Below, one piece after another: positions 24,162 to 33,468 of a stretch of DNA of 34,152 nt. The stretch is taken from IMG/VR virus record IMGVR_UViG_3300023116_000160, positions 1 to 34,152 of that record. One strand, 5' to 3'. Position 1 is the stretch's first letter. Each line of letters begins with the position of its first letter. The notes under the pieces were generated by a model, which made no database searches, was not told the origin of the DNA, and saw only the letters and a program-made list of their open reading frames with translations. The stretch comes from a virus. The position numbers were made by a program, and so were the translations under genes.

Positions 24162-26771
24162 ATGTTAAATATATTACCAGACACTATTAACTCTTTGTCT
24201 AGTTCTAGCAGGGCAAATGTTTCGTCTTTGATAAGAACTATGAGGGTTCAAAAGTCGGACATGCAGGCTCTAATAAATACCGTTAGCGGTTATGCCGGAA
24301 ACACCGCTTTTGCTGCTAGTAGGATTCCGCAGCTGTCTGTTATGAACAGAGATGTTGTCGTTGATCTATTTAGAGATTCTTTTCTTAGAATCAAACAGCT
24401 TTTTTCGATCACCAATTCAATAGGTTTGGTCACAAATTCTATGATAAGTGTTCTTGATTCGGAAATAGAAAAGGTGAAAAAGGATATTTCTAATCTAGAA
24501 TTATTTGTTGATAATTATGAATTTTTATCCGGTAAAGACGACTATTACAATTCTAATTATGTTGAAAAGTTTGACAATATTTTAGATAGCTATATTTACG
24601 ATAGTATTTCTTTCGCAATTCCAGATAGGGATTCTGAAGGCTTCCCTATGGGTGGTAACGGTTTTGTTGATTCTAGAATGGGCATGTTTAAGATAGGGAA
24701 TTCCTACTCGTCTAAAAATGTTATAAATAATATAAAATCAGTTTCTGTTAAAACTAATTACGATAACTATGTCACTAGTCAGAGTGATTTTGAAAATGTT
24801 TTCAATGACTTGTCAAAGGATGCCTGGAGCGTTACTGCTAAAAGTCCAGTTATTTTAAATTCGTTTTTACCTGATTATAATAAGTATTTAACTTACGATA
24901 CAGATGGTATATCTGGTGCTCAGGTTGCAGTAGAGTTTGAGTTTATTTCTAGTGTTGAAATGGATACTTTAAGAATTGCTCCTAATTTTGGTAATGGTTT
25001 AAAGCTTTTACAGGCTGTGATTTTCTTTGATGATGTTAATAATACAAATAGCTCTCTTCAAGATGATAATTATCTCACCCTTTTAAATGCACCTAGACTT
25101 TTGGCTAATGATTTTGAAGCTTCTTTCTCTAAGCAGCTTGTAAGAAAAGTAATCCTGCTGTTTAATCAATCTACTTATTACAGAAGTAAGATGACTCCTA
25201 TAAATGGTGAGCTTAATTCAAAACTTGTTCAAGATTTTGCTAACAAGAGAACAGCTGAAAGAAGTGGGAGATTTAGTTTAATACAAGATGTTGTGTATGA
25301 TTTCTTTAAGATGAGGAATACTGTTTCTGGTTTAAGGAAAAATAGTTCTCAGAACTATAATTACTATAGTTATAAATTTCCGCAAGATAAGAACACCTAT
25401 GAGAACAAAATTCAAAATGAAATTTATATGATTAATAATTTTGATTTTGAAGATCAGCCGATATTTTACAGGTCACCAATATTTATAGATTTAGTTTTAT
25501 CTATTATGGAAACTCTTGATAGAAATTCTGACATTGTTAGATCTTCAAGTTTTATTGAAACTCGATCTGCAACTTCTGTTTCTAATAATCTTGCAAGTAA
25601 GGGATTTTTGACCAGAAAAAATTCTAACGATCTAGTAGATATAAAGAGGCAATTCTATCAAAGACCTATTATTGGTAGAGATTACAATGATGCAGTCAGG
25701 TCAATGCTGATCAATGAGTCTTCAGATCTGTATGAGTATACTTTTTCTATAAAAGCAGTTGAGTTTTTGTCAACTGATTACAATAATAATTCAAAGGCGG
25801 CTTTCGTCAGTAAAAGAATACCAACATCTGGGCAGGTTTTGGGGCTAAAGGCTAAGGTGGGTGTAGCTAATGATTCTTTAATTTCCTCTAATCTTAGTTA
25901 TGATATACCAGAGCTTACGTCGTATGAGTTCTCTGTTTCCACTAGTCAATCTCCTTCTTCGGAATCGGACTGGTACCCTCTTTTGCCGTCGAATCTAGAT
26001 GAGATATCTTCTGAAGTTTTATATTTAGACGCCGTTGATTTATCTTGTAGGCTTAGGTTTAATGCAGTGCCGACATCAGTTGTGGTTTATAAAGATGGAA
26101 TATTGGTAAATGCTACAAAGTATAAATACAATCAGTCTACAAATAAGTTAACGATTTTAGATAGAGATATATATTCAAGTAATAGTGTCTTCTGTGCAAG
26201 GTATTCGCCTAATCTGTCTAATTATAATCCTTATGAGATCGACTTTGTTAAAACTAACATATTCAGTAATGCGGTAAGAAAATATTCTACTAGTGAGGGT
26301 TCTGGGCAAAAGTTTATAGGAACTGGTTCTGATAGAACTGTTTCTTTAAAGTATAATCCTTATGTTAACAGTGTGTATACATCTAATTCTAGATATGTAG
26401 AAAATACTGGAACAATATTTTTAGATACTTCTGGTGCCTACATGCCGGTTAGAGTTCGTTTTTCTAATGGCAGTTATGCAATTAACTTAACTAATTATAC
26501 TGGTAAGCCACAAAGCGTTTCTTTCTTTGCATCTGACACTCCCTTGTTTATACAAAATGGAAATAGAATTGTTTTTGATAGAGCTATTACGGATACATTC
26601 TTTGTTGAATATGACTATATTCCAGACAATCTTAGGTTTAGATTAGTTGTAAGGAAAAATGTTTACTCTGTTGAGGCGCCGGGTAAAGTAGATTCTGTGA
26701 TTATAAAGATGAAAACAAATAATTATAATCCGTATTATGATAAACTAAATTTCTTAAATCAGATAGTTTGA
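24162..26771 (+). CDS. Tail appendage protein, member 1 of a four-gene family
   Basis: 869 residues; family not named. Residues about 70-125 are helical and coiled-coil-like (TNSMISVLDSEIEKVKKDIS). Around 215-350 there is a discoidin-like sandwich: FNDLSKDAWSV begins it, VAVEFEFISSVEMDTLRIAP is its core strand pair and VRKVILLFNQSTYY its closing strands. At about 586 comes YEFSVSTSQ followed by DWYPLLPS, the Y-x-V-S...W-x-P-L motif shared with three neighbours. Then short beta modules of the 'vvVYKDGILVNATKYKY' type follow, with LTILDRDI and a repeat of the idea at FIQNGNRIVFDRAI, FVEYDYIPD. No enzyme motif is visible. It probably builds a baseplate-attached fibre or arm. It starts one base after the previous stop. 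Confidence 0.6.
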   Translation: MLNILPDTINSLSSSSRANVSSLIRTMRVQKSDMQALINTVSGYAGNTAFAASRIPQLSVMNRDVVVDLFRDSFLRIKQLFSITNSIGLVTNSMISVLDSEIEKVKKDISNLELFVDNYEFLSGKDDYYNSNYVEKFDNILDSYIYDSISFAIPDRDSEGFPMGGNGFVDSRMGMFKIGNSYSSKNVINNIKSVSVKTNYDNYVTSQSDFENVFNDLSKDAWSVTAKSPVILNSFLPDYNKYLTYDTDGISGAQVAVEFEFISSVEMDTLRIAPNFGNGLKLLQAVIFFDDVNNTNSSLQDDNYLTLLNAPRLLANDFEASFSKQLVRKVILLFNQSTYYRSKMTPINGELNSKLVQDFANKRTAERSGRFSLIQDVVYDFFKMRNTVSGLRKNSSQNYNYYSYKFPQDKNTYENKIQNEIYMINNFDFEDQPIFYRSPIFIDLVLSIMETLDRNSDIVRSSSFIETRSATSVSNNLASKGFLTRKNSNDLVDIKRQFYQRPIIGRDYNDAVRSMLINESSDLYEYTFSIKAVEFLSTDYNNNSKAAFVSKRIPTSGQVLGLKAKVGVANDSLISSNLSYDIPELTSYEFSVSTSQSPSSESDWYPLLPSNLDEISSEVLYLDAVDLSCRLRFNAVPTSVVVYKDGILVNATKYKYNQSTNKLTILDRDIYSSNSVFCARYSPNLSNYNPYEIDFVKTNIFSNAVRKYSTSEGSGQKFIGTGSDRTVSLKYNPYVNSVYTSNSRYVENTGTIFLDTSGAYMPVRVRFSNGSYAINLTNYTGKPQSVSFFASDTPLFIQNGNRIVFDRAITDTFFVEYDYIPDNLRFRLVVRKNVYSVEAPGKVDSVIIKMKTNNYNPYYDKLNFLNQIV

Positions 26772-26780
26772 TAGGTTAAC

Positions 26781-28979
26781 ATGGCACAGTCATCTTCTAA
26801 TACATTAAGTTACCACCAGATCTTTATGAAGCTTAGATCTTTCTATGTCAAAGAGGCTAGAAATGAGTTTAAGTCTAATCAAGAAAGAATACAAGAATAT
26901 AATAGTATTTTGTCTGAGATATATGAAAATATATCTGCTCCAATGTCTAAGTATACTCCAGTTATTAAGGGTGAGCCTCCGTACTCTGAGAAGATGAATA
27001 CTTTTTCTCAGAATTTAGAAGAAGATATTAACGCAATCATGCCGCAGGTTGATTACCTGAGTGCAAAGCTTGTTAGTTCTTTTAATCTATTTTTTGAAGA
27101 AGTAGAAAATGAGAAGAAATATGTAGAAAGAATATCTTCTAAGTCTAAAATTCTTCAGATGTATAGTTTAAGTGAGGCTGAAGATATTATTTATGTTGGC
27201 GATTCTTTTGATAATTTGGATAAAGTAGATATTACAAAGATTAAAAAAGGATTTATTCCTATCATCAGTTCTGGAAGTGCCAATTTTCCTGTTTCTACTG
27301 TAACTAGTTGGCAGCCAACTTCTGTCTCTATTTCTTCGGGAAATGGTTTTATAGGTAATAATCATCAGGTTATAAAATCAGTAAATTCAGAAGGAGTTGA
27401 GTTTTATAAATATATTTTTGAAGATTCTCCTTCATTAAATTATATAAGGTCTGCCGTAGATTCAAGTCCGCTGACATACTTTGAGTATGAGGCCTTGAAC
27501 GTTGACAAGGAGAGTCTGTACTCAGTCGGCAATTTACCTTCAGAGAAAGAGTTCTGCTTCGTAGCTGACGGTGAGTTTGATTCAACATTACCCGAAGGTT
27601 CTCTGGTTAATTGGTCTAACCACGATATTAGCTCACCTCTTCAAATGAGCCTTTTGATGGAAAAAAGTTCGGCGCAAAAAGCTAACTCGGTAGATATTGT
27701 CCCGTACTTCTCTTCAATGAGGCTTGTAAAGATTTCTTCTATAAAAGTTTTTTCTGCTGACGGATCTTTTGAAGAAATATTAGATGACAATATATACATA
27801 GGTTCTTCTCTTCTTCCTTTAACTTCTTCTGCACCTAAAAACTACTTCTACAATAAAGCTTCTATTAAGTTTAGTGAGAGATTAGTTTCTAAGATAGAGA
27901 TTGCTTTTGAGCAAGAAGAATTCCAGCAGGTTGAGATACAGCATGCGTACTGGAGACCCAACTACTCTGATGCAGATTCTTCAAATAGTCCTTTTGTTGG
28001 CTTAAATAGGTTCTCTCCAGATCAGCTTCGTGGATATTCTTCAGTTGAATACGATGTTCGTTCTTTGCTTCCAGTTCTTTCTGATACGCTGGAGTATAAG
28101 ACCGCCAGCGGCGCGTATAAAAATGTTCCTGTTACCCTTTCTCAGAATGGCGGAGCGGAAAGTTTTAAGGTTATTACTTTTATTGATTCTAATACTGGGA
28201 CTACATATTATTTTGCTGGGTTTAGTGAATCTAGTGAGATTACTTTAGGCAGTACTCCAGATGGCTTTTTGTATTCTTCTGATTTTATATACGATAATGT
28301 TTTCAAACAGACTATACGCTTCTCTTCTGAAGAGGATGCAAGCACAGCAAAGTCTGTTTTGCAATTAGTTATACAAAGTCATGCTAGTGATCAGGGCGAT
28401 GGAACGTATGTTTACAATCCAGGAAATACTTTTCCAGAAGTTAGGATAGATCCTCAAAGTATTAGTGTTATAGATTATTCCTATAGTCTTTCTGCTAGTT
28501 CTGAAACCTATAATGTACCAGTTGCATTGGAAAAAGAGGTTTTGCCAGCTAAGAGAATGGCATTAGGTATAAGAGATATATCTGTTAATTATGAAACTTA
28601 TTCTAATAATATAGAGATAGTTTCTACTGTTTATGATTTTGATGTAGCTTTAGATTCGATAATGCTGTCTGTTGATACAAATGTTGGAAATGAGTATCTA
28701 AATAAGGTAGATGCAAATTACTATATCTCTGTTGAGGATGGAAGATGGATATCTATATCGCCCGTCCAGCTTGATCATAAGGGTATACCAGAAGTTATCT
28801 GTTTCAATAAAAACGTTGCCGATTCATTCAAGCTACCCGGTGTCGCCTACTTAAATTATCCGGAAGTTCCAAAGACTGTAAAGCAAGTAAGAGTTAAGAT
28901 GGAAATTTCTAAAAACAGAAATGACAATGTCACACCTAACATAAACTCTTATCAGTTAATAGCTAAGGTGAAAAGATAA
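26781..28979 (+). CDS. Tail appendage protein, member 2 of a four-gene family
   Basis: 732 residues. Residues 1-130 are strongly helical (KEARNEFKSNQERIQEYNSI, then LFFEEVENEKKYVERISSKS), fitting a coiled-coil stalk. A beta-rich sandwich at about 270-400 has IVPYFSSMRLVKISSIKVFS and a closing strand VSKIEIAFEQEEFQQVEI, parallel to the closing strands of the discoidin-like region in the neighbouring genes. At about 646 is NYYISVEDGRWISISPVQL, the shared Y-x-(V/I)-S...W-x-x-I motif. The end, KQVRVKMEIS, then NVTPNINSYQLIAKV, matches the C-terminal 'T-P-x-h-x-S-h' ending of the next two large family members. No catalytic motif is seen. ATG 26781 lies 9 bases after the previous stop with AGG upstream; its stop overlaps the next ATG (TAATG). 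Confidence 0.6.
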   Translation: MAQSSSNTLSYHQIFMKLRSFYVKEARNEFKSNQERIQEYNSILSEIYENISAPMSKYTPVIKGEPPYSEKMNTFSQNLEEDINAIMPQVDYLSAKLVSSFNLFFEEVENEKKYVERISSKSKILQMYSLSEAEDIIYVGDSFDNLDKVDITKIKKGFIPIISSGSANFPVSTVTSWQPTSVSISSGNGFIGNNHQVIKSVNSEGVEFYKYIFEDSPSLNYIRSAVDSSPLTYFEYEALNVDKESLYSVGNLPSEKEFCFVADGEFDSTLPEGSLVNWSNHDISSPLQMSLLMEKSSAQKANSVDIVPYFSSMRLVKISSIKVFSADGSFEEILDDNIYIGSSLLPLTSSAPKNYFYNKASIKFSERLVSKIEIAFEQEEFQQVEIQHAYWRPNYSDADSSNSPFVGLNRFSPDQLRGYSSVEYDVRSLLPVLSDTLEYKTASGAYKNVPVTLSQNGGAESFKVITFIDSNTGTTYYFAGFSESSEITLGSTPDGFLYSSDFIYDNVFKQTIRFSSEEDASTAKSVLQLVIQSHASDQGDGTYVYNPGNTFPEVRIDPQSISVIDYSYSLSASSETYNVPVALEKEVLPAKRMALGIRDISVNYETYSNNIEIVSTVYDFDVALDSIMLSVDTNVGNEYLNKVDANYYISVEDGRWISISPVQLDHKGIPEVICFNKNVADSFKLPGVAYLNYPEVPKTVKQVRVKMEISKNRNDNVTPNINSYQLIAKVKR

Positions 28980-31111
28980 TGGATATTTCTACAATACAGA
29001 AAAGAAAGTTTCTAAATAATTTATATAAACTTTATTATTCAGAGGGAAGTAAGCCTTCTGAGCAAGAAGTTAGGGCGGACTTTAACAGGTATTTCTCTAA
29101 GTATAGATTTGGTTTACCTGTGGACGTGGATTACGATTTGCTTCTTAGAAAGAATATAATTAATCCTGATGATTTAAACGAGTTGATGGCTAATACTCTA
29201 TTAAATCTTGAGGTTTTATATGACTGTGTTTTTGAGAATAATAATGAATTGTTCTCTGTTGTAAATGTTTTGAATAATAAATTAGATTCATTAAAGGCCA
29301 GAAGAAAGCAGCTTGAGTCTAAAATAGATGAACTTCTTTTTGAGAACTCTAATACAGATGGATATTTCTACTCTTTTGCGGACACATTTTCGACAGCGGA
29401 CAATGTCGATCTTTCTTTGACCACCGCGCATGTCGACTTGCTAAACAATAATGTGGCAATACCTAAAATTACTTCTAACATATCTGAGGTTATATCGGTA
29501 GATCAGATCACCTCAAATGCGGTTTCATATTCAATGCGTGTTGATGGTCAAGAAATTATAACTTCTAACACAGCAGAAAACTTCGATTTTGTTTTCGACG
29601 GTTTAAATGATACTTACTGGAAAAAAGATTATAGATCATCAAAACCTGCTATAGTTGCTCTTTCTGTTAATATACCCTTATCTACTTCTATAGAAATATC
29701 TAAGGTCTCTGGTTCGATTATAACAGCTTCGCCGGTAAATATATATGTTACCTGTACTCCTTTGGACTCAACATTGCAAGCCAGATATTTTGAAAAGCTT
29801 TCTTCCGAAGAGTACAATAGATTTTCTTTTAACATTCCTTCAGATATATACAGTTCGGTTAGCATTACTCTTGTAAAGAATGAGCCTGATAGAATTCTTT
29901 CTTCAAATTCAGATCCCTATTTTTATGGAATGGGCTTCAGGGAAATTGCAATTGGTTCTGATTATCATGATGTTAGATCTGTTCTTGTTTCAAATCCGAT
30001 AACTTTAAGTAAGAGGGATAATTCTTTGTTAGAGATAGCTTCTGTTGCAATAGATGCTTCGGCTAATGTCCCTCCTGAAACTGAGCTTAAATACTACGTC
30101 GCTGCTGATATGGAAAGCTATTCTGGTATATCTGATTTTAATTGGATACCTATAGAGCCTTTGAGTTCTTCTGCGCAAGAGAATAAAAAGTTTGTTACTT
30201 TGGCTTCTTCGAACTATAATAATAAAACTATTGATTATACAGATTCTGACTATACTTTTATTCCGCTAAAAGATGATTCCGATTTATCCAGTGAGTTGAA
30301 TCCCGCTAAGATACCTTTTACTGAGAAAACGGCTTACAGAATTGCTGCAGTCCCTGAGAATGAGCAGGTCCTTAAGCCGTACATGCTTGTTGGGTTAAGT
30401 AACTTTAGGCATTATGGTAAGATACACTCTGGTAATTTAGTTGATGCGATTTTGTATAAGTCTCCAGAGTATTGGTCTTCTGAAATATCGCGTGAGAATA
30501 ATCTCTCGGTTTTAAAGGAGACCGTGTATGACCAAATTATTTCAACCAATACACCTTTAACTTCTGAAAGTTCTGGTTTTTTCTCTACTAATTTACTTTG
30601 CCAGAATGCAGTTAGTGTTTCTCATAAAATAAGGAAGAGTTCACCTGATTTCAATCTCTCTGTTTATTTAAATGGTGTAATGATAGCTGACATTCCTGCG
30701 GGCTTTTCTTCCGCCGAGGTCGATTGGAATTTTGTTGAGGGTGTTAATAATATAAATATTCTTTATGATAAAAATGTAAGTGGATATTTTTCCTTCAGTT
30801 TAATGGCTGGGGTTAGTTTGGAAGAGTATGGTACAGTTTTCTTGGATTACTACAATTATGTTGATCCAATTGAGTTTAGGAAAAGATCTTCTGATTCCGT
30901 AAAAATATTTACAGTTGATTCTTTATTTGGTAGAAGAGAGATCTTGTCCTCTACCAGCATAGGACAGAGATCTCTGATAAGATATTATTCAAGCATGTCT
31001 GATGTTATTAGTGCAGTCAGATATAGGGTGGATTTAATTAGGTATTCAAATCCATTGAAGACGCCAAGTGTTAATTCTGTAAAAGTTAAATTTAGACATT
31101 CGGATGGTTAA
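28979..31111 (+). CDS. Tail appendage protein, member 3 of a four-gene family
   Basis: 710 residues; ATG overlaps the previous stop by one base. Residues 60-120 are helical with a coiled-coil stretch (LNNKLDSLKARRKQLESKID). From about 205, VFDGLNDTYWKKDYRSSKPA followed by IVALSVNIPLSTSIEISKVS reads like a discoidin/F5-8-type carbohydrate-binding sandwich (the 'lfDg..dt.W' opening), closing with YSSVSITLVKNEP. At about 370, LKYYVAADMESYSG and FNWIPIEPL give the shared Y-x-V...W-x-P-I motif. Later, FNLSVYLNGVMIADIPAGF and WNFVEGVNNINILYDKN look like a second small sandwich. The end, VDLIRYSNPLKTPSVNSVKV, has the shared T-P ending. It is probably a glycan-binding tail arm; the binding function is inferred from fold resemblance only. 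Confidence 0.62.
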   Translation: MDISTIQKRKFLNNLYKLYYSEGSKPSEQEVRADFNRYFSKYRFGLPVDVDYDLLLRKNIINPDDLNELMANTLLNLEVLYDCVFENNNELFSVVNVLNNKLDSLKARRKQLESKIDELLFENSNTDGYFYSFADTFSTADNVDLSLTTAHVDLLNNNVAIPKITSNISEVISVDQITSNAVSYSMRVDGQEIITSNTAENFDFVFDGLNDTYWKKDYRSSKPAIVALSVNIPLSTSIEISKVSGSIITASPVNIYVTCTPLDSTLQARYFEKLSSEEYNRFSFNIPSDIYSSVSITLVKNEPDRILSSNSDPYFYGMGFREIAIGSDYHDVRSVLVSNPITLSKRDNSLLEIASVAIDASANVPPETELKYYVAADMESYSGISDFNWIPIEPLSSSAQENKKFVTLASSNYNNKTIDYTDSDYTFIPLKDDSDLSSELNPAKIPFTEKTAYRIAAVPENEQVLKPYMLVGLSNFRHYGKIHSGNLVDAILYKSPEYWSSEISRENNLSVLKETVYDQIISTNTPLTSESSGFFSTNLLCQNAVSVSHKIRKSSPDFNLSVYLNGVMIADIPAGFSSAEVDWNFVEGVNNINILYDKNVSGYFSFSLMAGVSLEEYGTVFLDYYNYVDPIEFRKRSSDSVKIFTVDSLFGRREILSSTSIGQRSLIRYYSSMSDVISAVRYRVDLIRYSNPLKTPSVNSVKVKFRHSDG

Positions 31112-31116
31112 TTTAT

Positions 31117-31521
31117 ATGTTTAGAACTTATAAAAATAGAGCAAAATATGAGAGAATTCTTCAGCCAGCATTTGCAAAGTTTAGAACTAAGTATAGATCT
31201 CATAGATCAAGTCAGCTTGAGAACGTAGAAACTAATCTTTTTAAGATAGATTTAGAGAGAATTTATAAAAGTTTGCAAGAAGTAGATTCTAAAATCCTAG
31301 AAGATTTAACGTATTTTGTTGGTGATGTTGAAGACGTCGATAGTTCGGTACTATTAAGTGAGGGTCTTTCCTACAATCTTGATGGTGTAGATTTTTATTT
31401 CGATGATACTGGAGTAAATTCTCAGGATGTAGAGATAAAAACTATCAACACTATGAGTTCTAAAATGTCAAGAATTTTCGATAAGGTTCAAAGACTAGAG
31501 AGAGATAGTAATTATGGCTGA
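31117..31521 (+). CDS. Small unknown protein in the appendage cluster
   Basis: 134 residues, not recognised. The N-terminus is very basic (MFRTYKNRAKYERILQPAFA, then KFRTKYRSHRSS), followed by a helix (NLFKIDLERIYKSLQEVDSK), an acidic middle (VGDVEDVDSS) and a C-terminal helix (MSSKMSRIFDKVQRLERD) that could pair into a coiled coil. It lies between two members of the appendage family; the next gene overlaps its end by 8 bases, pointing to translational coupling and a matched dose. A linker or adaptor joining appendage proteins is one possibility; no function can be read from sequence. Confidence 0.5.
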   Translation: MFRTYKNRAKYERILQPAFAKFRTKYRSHRSSQLENVETNLFKIDLERIYKSLQEVDSKILEDLTYFVGDVEDVDSSVLLSEGLSYNLDGVDFYFDDTGVNSQDVEIKTINTMSSKMSRIFDKVQRLERDSNYG

Positions 31522-32767
31522 TATAATTCATACTAAAAAGAGGGATTATAAATATAATGGTCCCGTAGACAGCTCTGACTATAACGCCAGGATTGAAGAG
31601 AACTATAAGGACCTTGTATATCTTTATAACAAAGCCGCTTTGATTGACGCTAAGTTGGCTAGTGCATTCGAGAGGGTTCTTAAAGACCACATATTTTTAA
31701 CTTCTGCGATTGAAGACTTAGATGACAGGATAGCTGCCTTAGAGGCGGCAGAGAAAAAGATTTCCATACACTCTTTTAGCCAAGTAGATTATGCTTCGTT
31801 AGCTAGTTCTTCTTTTGCTGTTTCTGGAACTGAGCTTCTTTATTTTGATCCAGTCTATAATATAATTACTCTTCCTAAAGTGGAAAGCGGTTCTTATTCT
31901 AAGCTAAAGTTTTCTGGTGCAGTAACGGGGCAGGTTGTCCCAGACTTTTTTAAGGCTAGAGTTGATACTACTTTTGCTGGTGTTGATGGGCCCGGGTCTG
32001 TTGTTGACTCTACTCCAATATATAATGCTCTTTTAGATAAGTCTGATAAGTTTTGGAGCAGAACAGTTATAGCTGATACACCGTCTGCTTCTGGTGCTCA
32101 GATGATGCTGTATTTGAAGGTTCCTTCCGAAGTTTCTGGTTCTCTGAAAACTAATATTTTAAAACTTAATCCTTATCCAGCTTTTGGTGTTGATATTGCT
32201 TCTATTGAGTACACTACAAAGCCTAATCCTGTTTTAGATTCCTCTGATGGATGGCTCCCTTTAAATAGAACTGCGCTATATGATGGCGAATCCGATGCTG
32301 TCGGCAAGGTTCCACCCGGGGGTTGGGATGTTATTGGTTCCGATAAGGTCAGTAATTCAGGTCCATTAGCTTTTGTCTTCCCTGATACTGATATAACTGC
32401 TTTAAGGGTGAAGATGAATCAGAGGAGCTATTTCACTGAGCAGGGTAAAGCTATCTATACTTATGGTTTATCTGATTTAGATGTCGGATTCAATAAGTAT
32501 TTACCAACTGGTAGAACTATTATCAAGTTCACTCCAGCAGATGGTAGTGTAATTAACAATATTGTTAGTGTTAATCCAAAAATATATAATGTTCCAAGAA
32601 GTCTTATGTCTAGTGCATTTTCTTATAGAGTAATATATGAGAATGGAGGGGTTTATTCTTTGACTAATCCTGGAGCTTCTAATAGTGTTTGGATAGAGGT
32701 TACTTTAAGTATGCTTGATGATAAGACTGCTCCGGTTTTGAGTGATCTTATAATTGAGTATAACTAA
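31514..32767 (+). CDS. Tail appendage protein, member 4 (shortest) of a four-gene family
   Basis: 417 residues. The N-terminal 85 residues are helical with a regular coiled-coil end (LTSAIEDLDDRIAALEAAEK). A discoidin-like sandwich starts at about 170 (NALLDKSDKFWSRTVIADTP; MMLYLKVPSEVSGSL; ILKLNPYPAFGVDIASIEYT). The shared W-x-P-L motif follows at about 240 (DSSDGWLPLNRTALY), then FVFPDTDITALRVKMNQRSY, the 'i..lri...Q..y' strand. The end, VWIEVTLSMLDDKTAPVLSD, then LIIEYN, matches the T-P/A-P ending of members 2 and 3. This member is compact and shows the shared architecture most clearly. ATG 31514 lies within the end of the upstream gene. It is the last gene of the tightly packed block. Confidence 0.62.
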   Translation: MADIIHTKKRDYKYNGPVDSSDYNARIEENYKDLVYLYNKAALIDAKLASAFERVLKDHIFLTSAIEDLDDRIAALEAAEKKISIHSFSQVDYASLASSSFAVSGTELLYFDPVYNIITLPKVESGSYSKLKFSGAVTGQVVPDFFKARVDTTFAGVDGPGSVVDSTPIYNALLDKSDKFWSRTVIADTPSASGAQMMLYLKVPSEVSGSLKTNILKLNPYPAFGVDIASIEYTTKPNPVLDSSDGWLPLNRTALYDGESDAVGKVPPGGWDVIGSDKVSNSGPLAFVFPDTDITALRVKMNQRSYFTEQGKAIYTYGLSDLDVGFNKYLPTGRTIIKFTPADGSVINNIVSVNPKIYNVPRSLMSSAFSYRVIYENGGVYSLTNPGASNSVWIEVTLSMLDDKTAPVLSDLIIEYN

Positions 32768-32829
32768 AGTGGGGAAAACAAGTTTTTAAATTACTATATA
32801 TATCATACCGTTTTATAAGGAGATAAGAA
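32768..32829 (+). promoter_or_regulatory. AT-rich leader with consensus ribosome binding site; possible promoter
   Basis: This 62-base gap is the largest between genes up to this point. It contains TATATATAT at 32795-32803 and AAGGAGAT at 32817-32824, whose GGAG core lies 7 bases before ATG 32830; this is the strongest ribosome binding site seen in the window. No good -35 hexamer is present at the usual distance and no terminator hairpin is visible. The ribosome binding site is sure; a separate promoter is only a guess from spacing and from the change of composition downstream. Confidence 0.35.
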
Positions 32830-33468
32830 ATGGCTACATTTTACGTAGGTCCTAGACCAGTCTTAAAGGGTCGTAGTACTGTTAATATGGTCAACCCATA
32901 TACAACTATGACCGGCAAAGCAAAGGGTACCGGCACCTATTCTTTCTATCCACTGTACAGCACAGACCATGTACTTGACGGTGCTCCCGATAATCATCAT
33001 GTTCCTGGTACAGGCCGTCATCCTGGCAACCTGTTCCTGTCACAACTGTTTACGGGATCTGTTTTCTATGTTCATCCTCTCTCAGGCACATTCCCAGACG
33101 GTAGTGCCACGTATGAGGGTGCTAGATTTAGGCCATATGAGTACAAGGGTCTAGAGGGTTCTGTTGCTTTCCCAAGAGATTTTGGTCAAGCAAATCAGTA
33201 CTTCTCTGAGTACAGCTATAACAATTATATCTTTGATGGTGTAGACTCAGCTAATGTCATGACCGGTGTCGGTCATGCTCAGAGAACCGAGGCTCAAGGG
33301 GCGCCAAGTTCATTTGGCTACTTTATCCCAGCTGCCTTTAGTGGTGTTCAAAGTGCTGTTGTCTTCACCGCAGGATATGGTGAGGCTTATCCTACAGGTT
33401 ATGACAATGAGTATGGGCAAAATAGAGTTCAAGAGTTCCAAGGGGTTCCTTCGGCCAAAGCTCTCTGA
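32830..33468 (+). CDS. Unknown, probably highly expressed phage protein
   Basis: 212 residues, family not named. The protein is rich in Gly, Tyr, Pro and Ser with few charged runs (MATFYVGPRPVLKGR, GTGTYSFYPLYSTDHVLDGA, RHPGNLFLSQLF, GYFIPAAFSGVQSAVVFTAG) and shows no transmembrane segment, coiled coil or catalytic motif. It has the strongest ribosome binding site in the window and more GC-rich codons (GGC, ACC, CTG, GTC) than the appendage genes. Those traits fit an abundant virion protein such as a decoration or fibre protein, though its position just before the membrane/holin genes leaves other roles open. Its 3' end overlaps the next gene out of frame. Confidence 0.6.
   Translation: MATFYVGPRPVLKGRSTVNMVNPYTTMTGKAKGTGTYSFYPLYSTDHVLDGAPDNHHVPGTGRHPGNLFLSQLFTGSVFYVHPLSGTFPDGSATYEGARFRPYEYKGLEGSVAFPRDFGQANQYFSEYSYNNYIFDGVDSANVMTGVGHAQRTEAQGAPSSFGYFIPAAFSGVQSAVVFTAGYGEAYPTGYDNEYGQNRVQEFQGVPSAKAL

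Noticed and set aside
32969-33154. 61-codon plus-strand ORF
   Set aside because: Contained in the 212-residue gene in another frame, with no ribosome binding site.
33266-33406. Longer upstream version of the membrane-protein gene
   Set aside because: This stretch is a frame shadow of the 212-residue gene; the start choice at 33407 has a spaced AGG and keeps both membrane segments.
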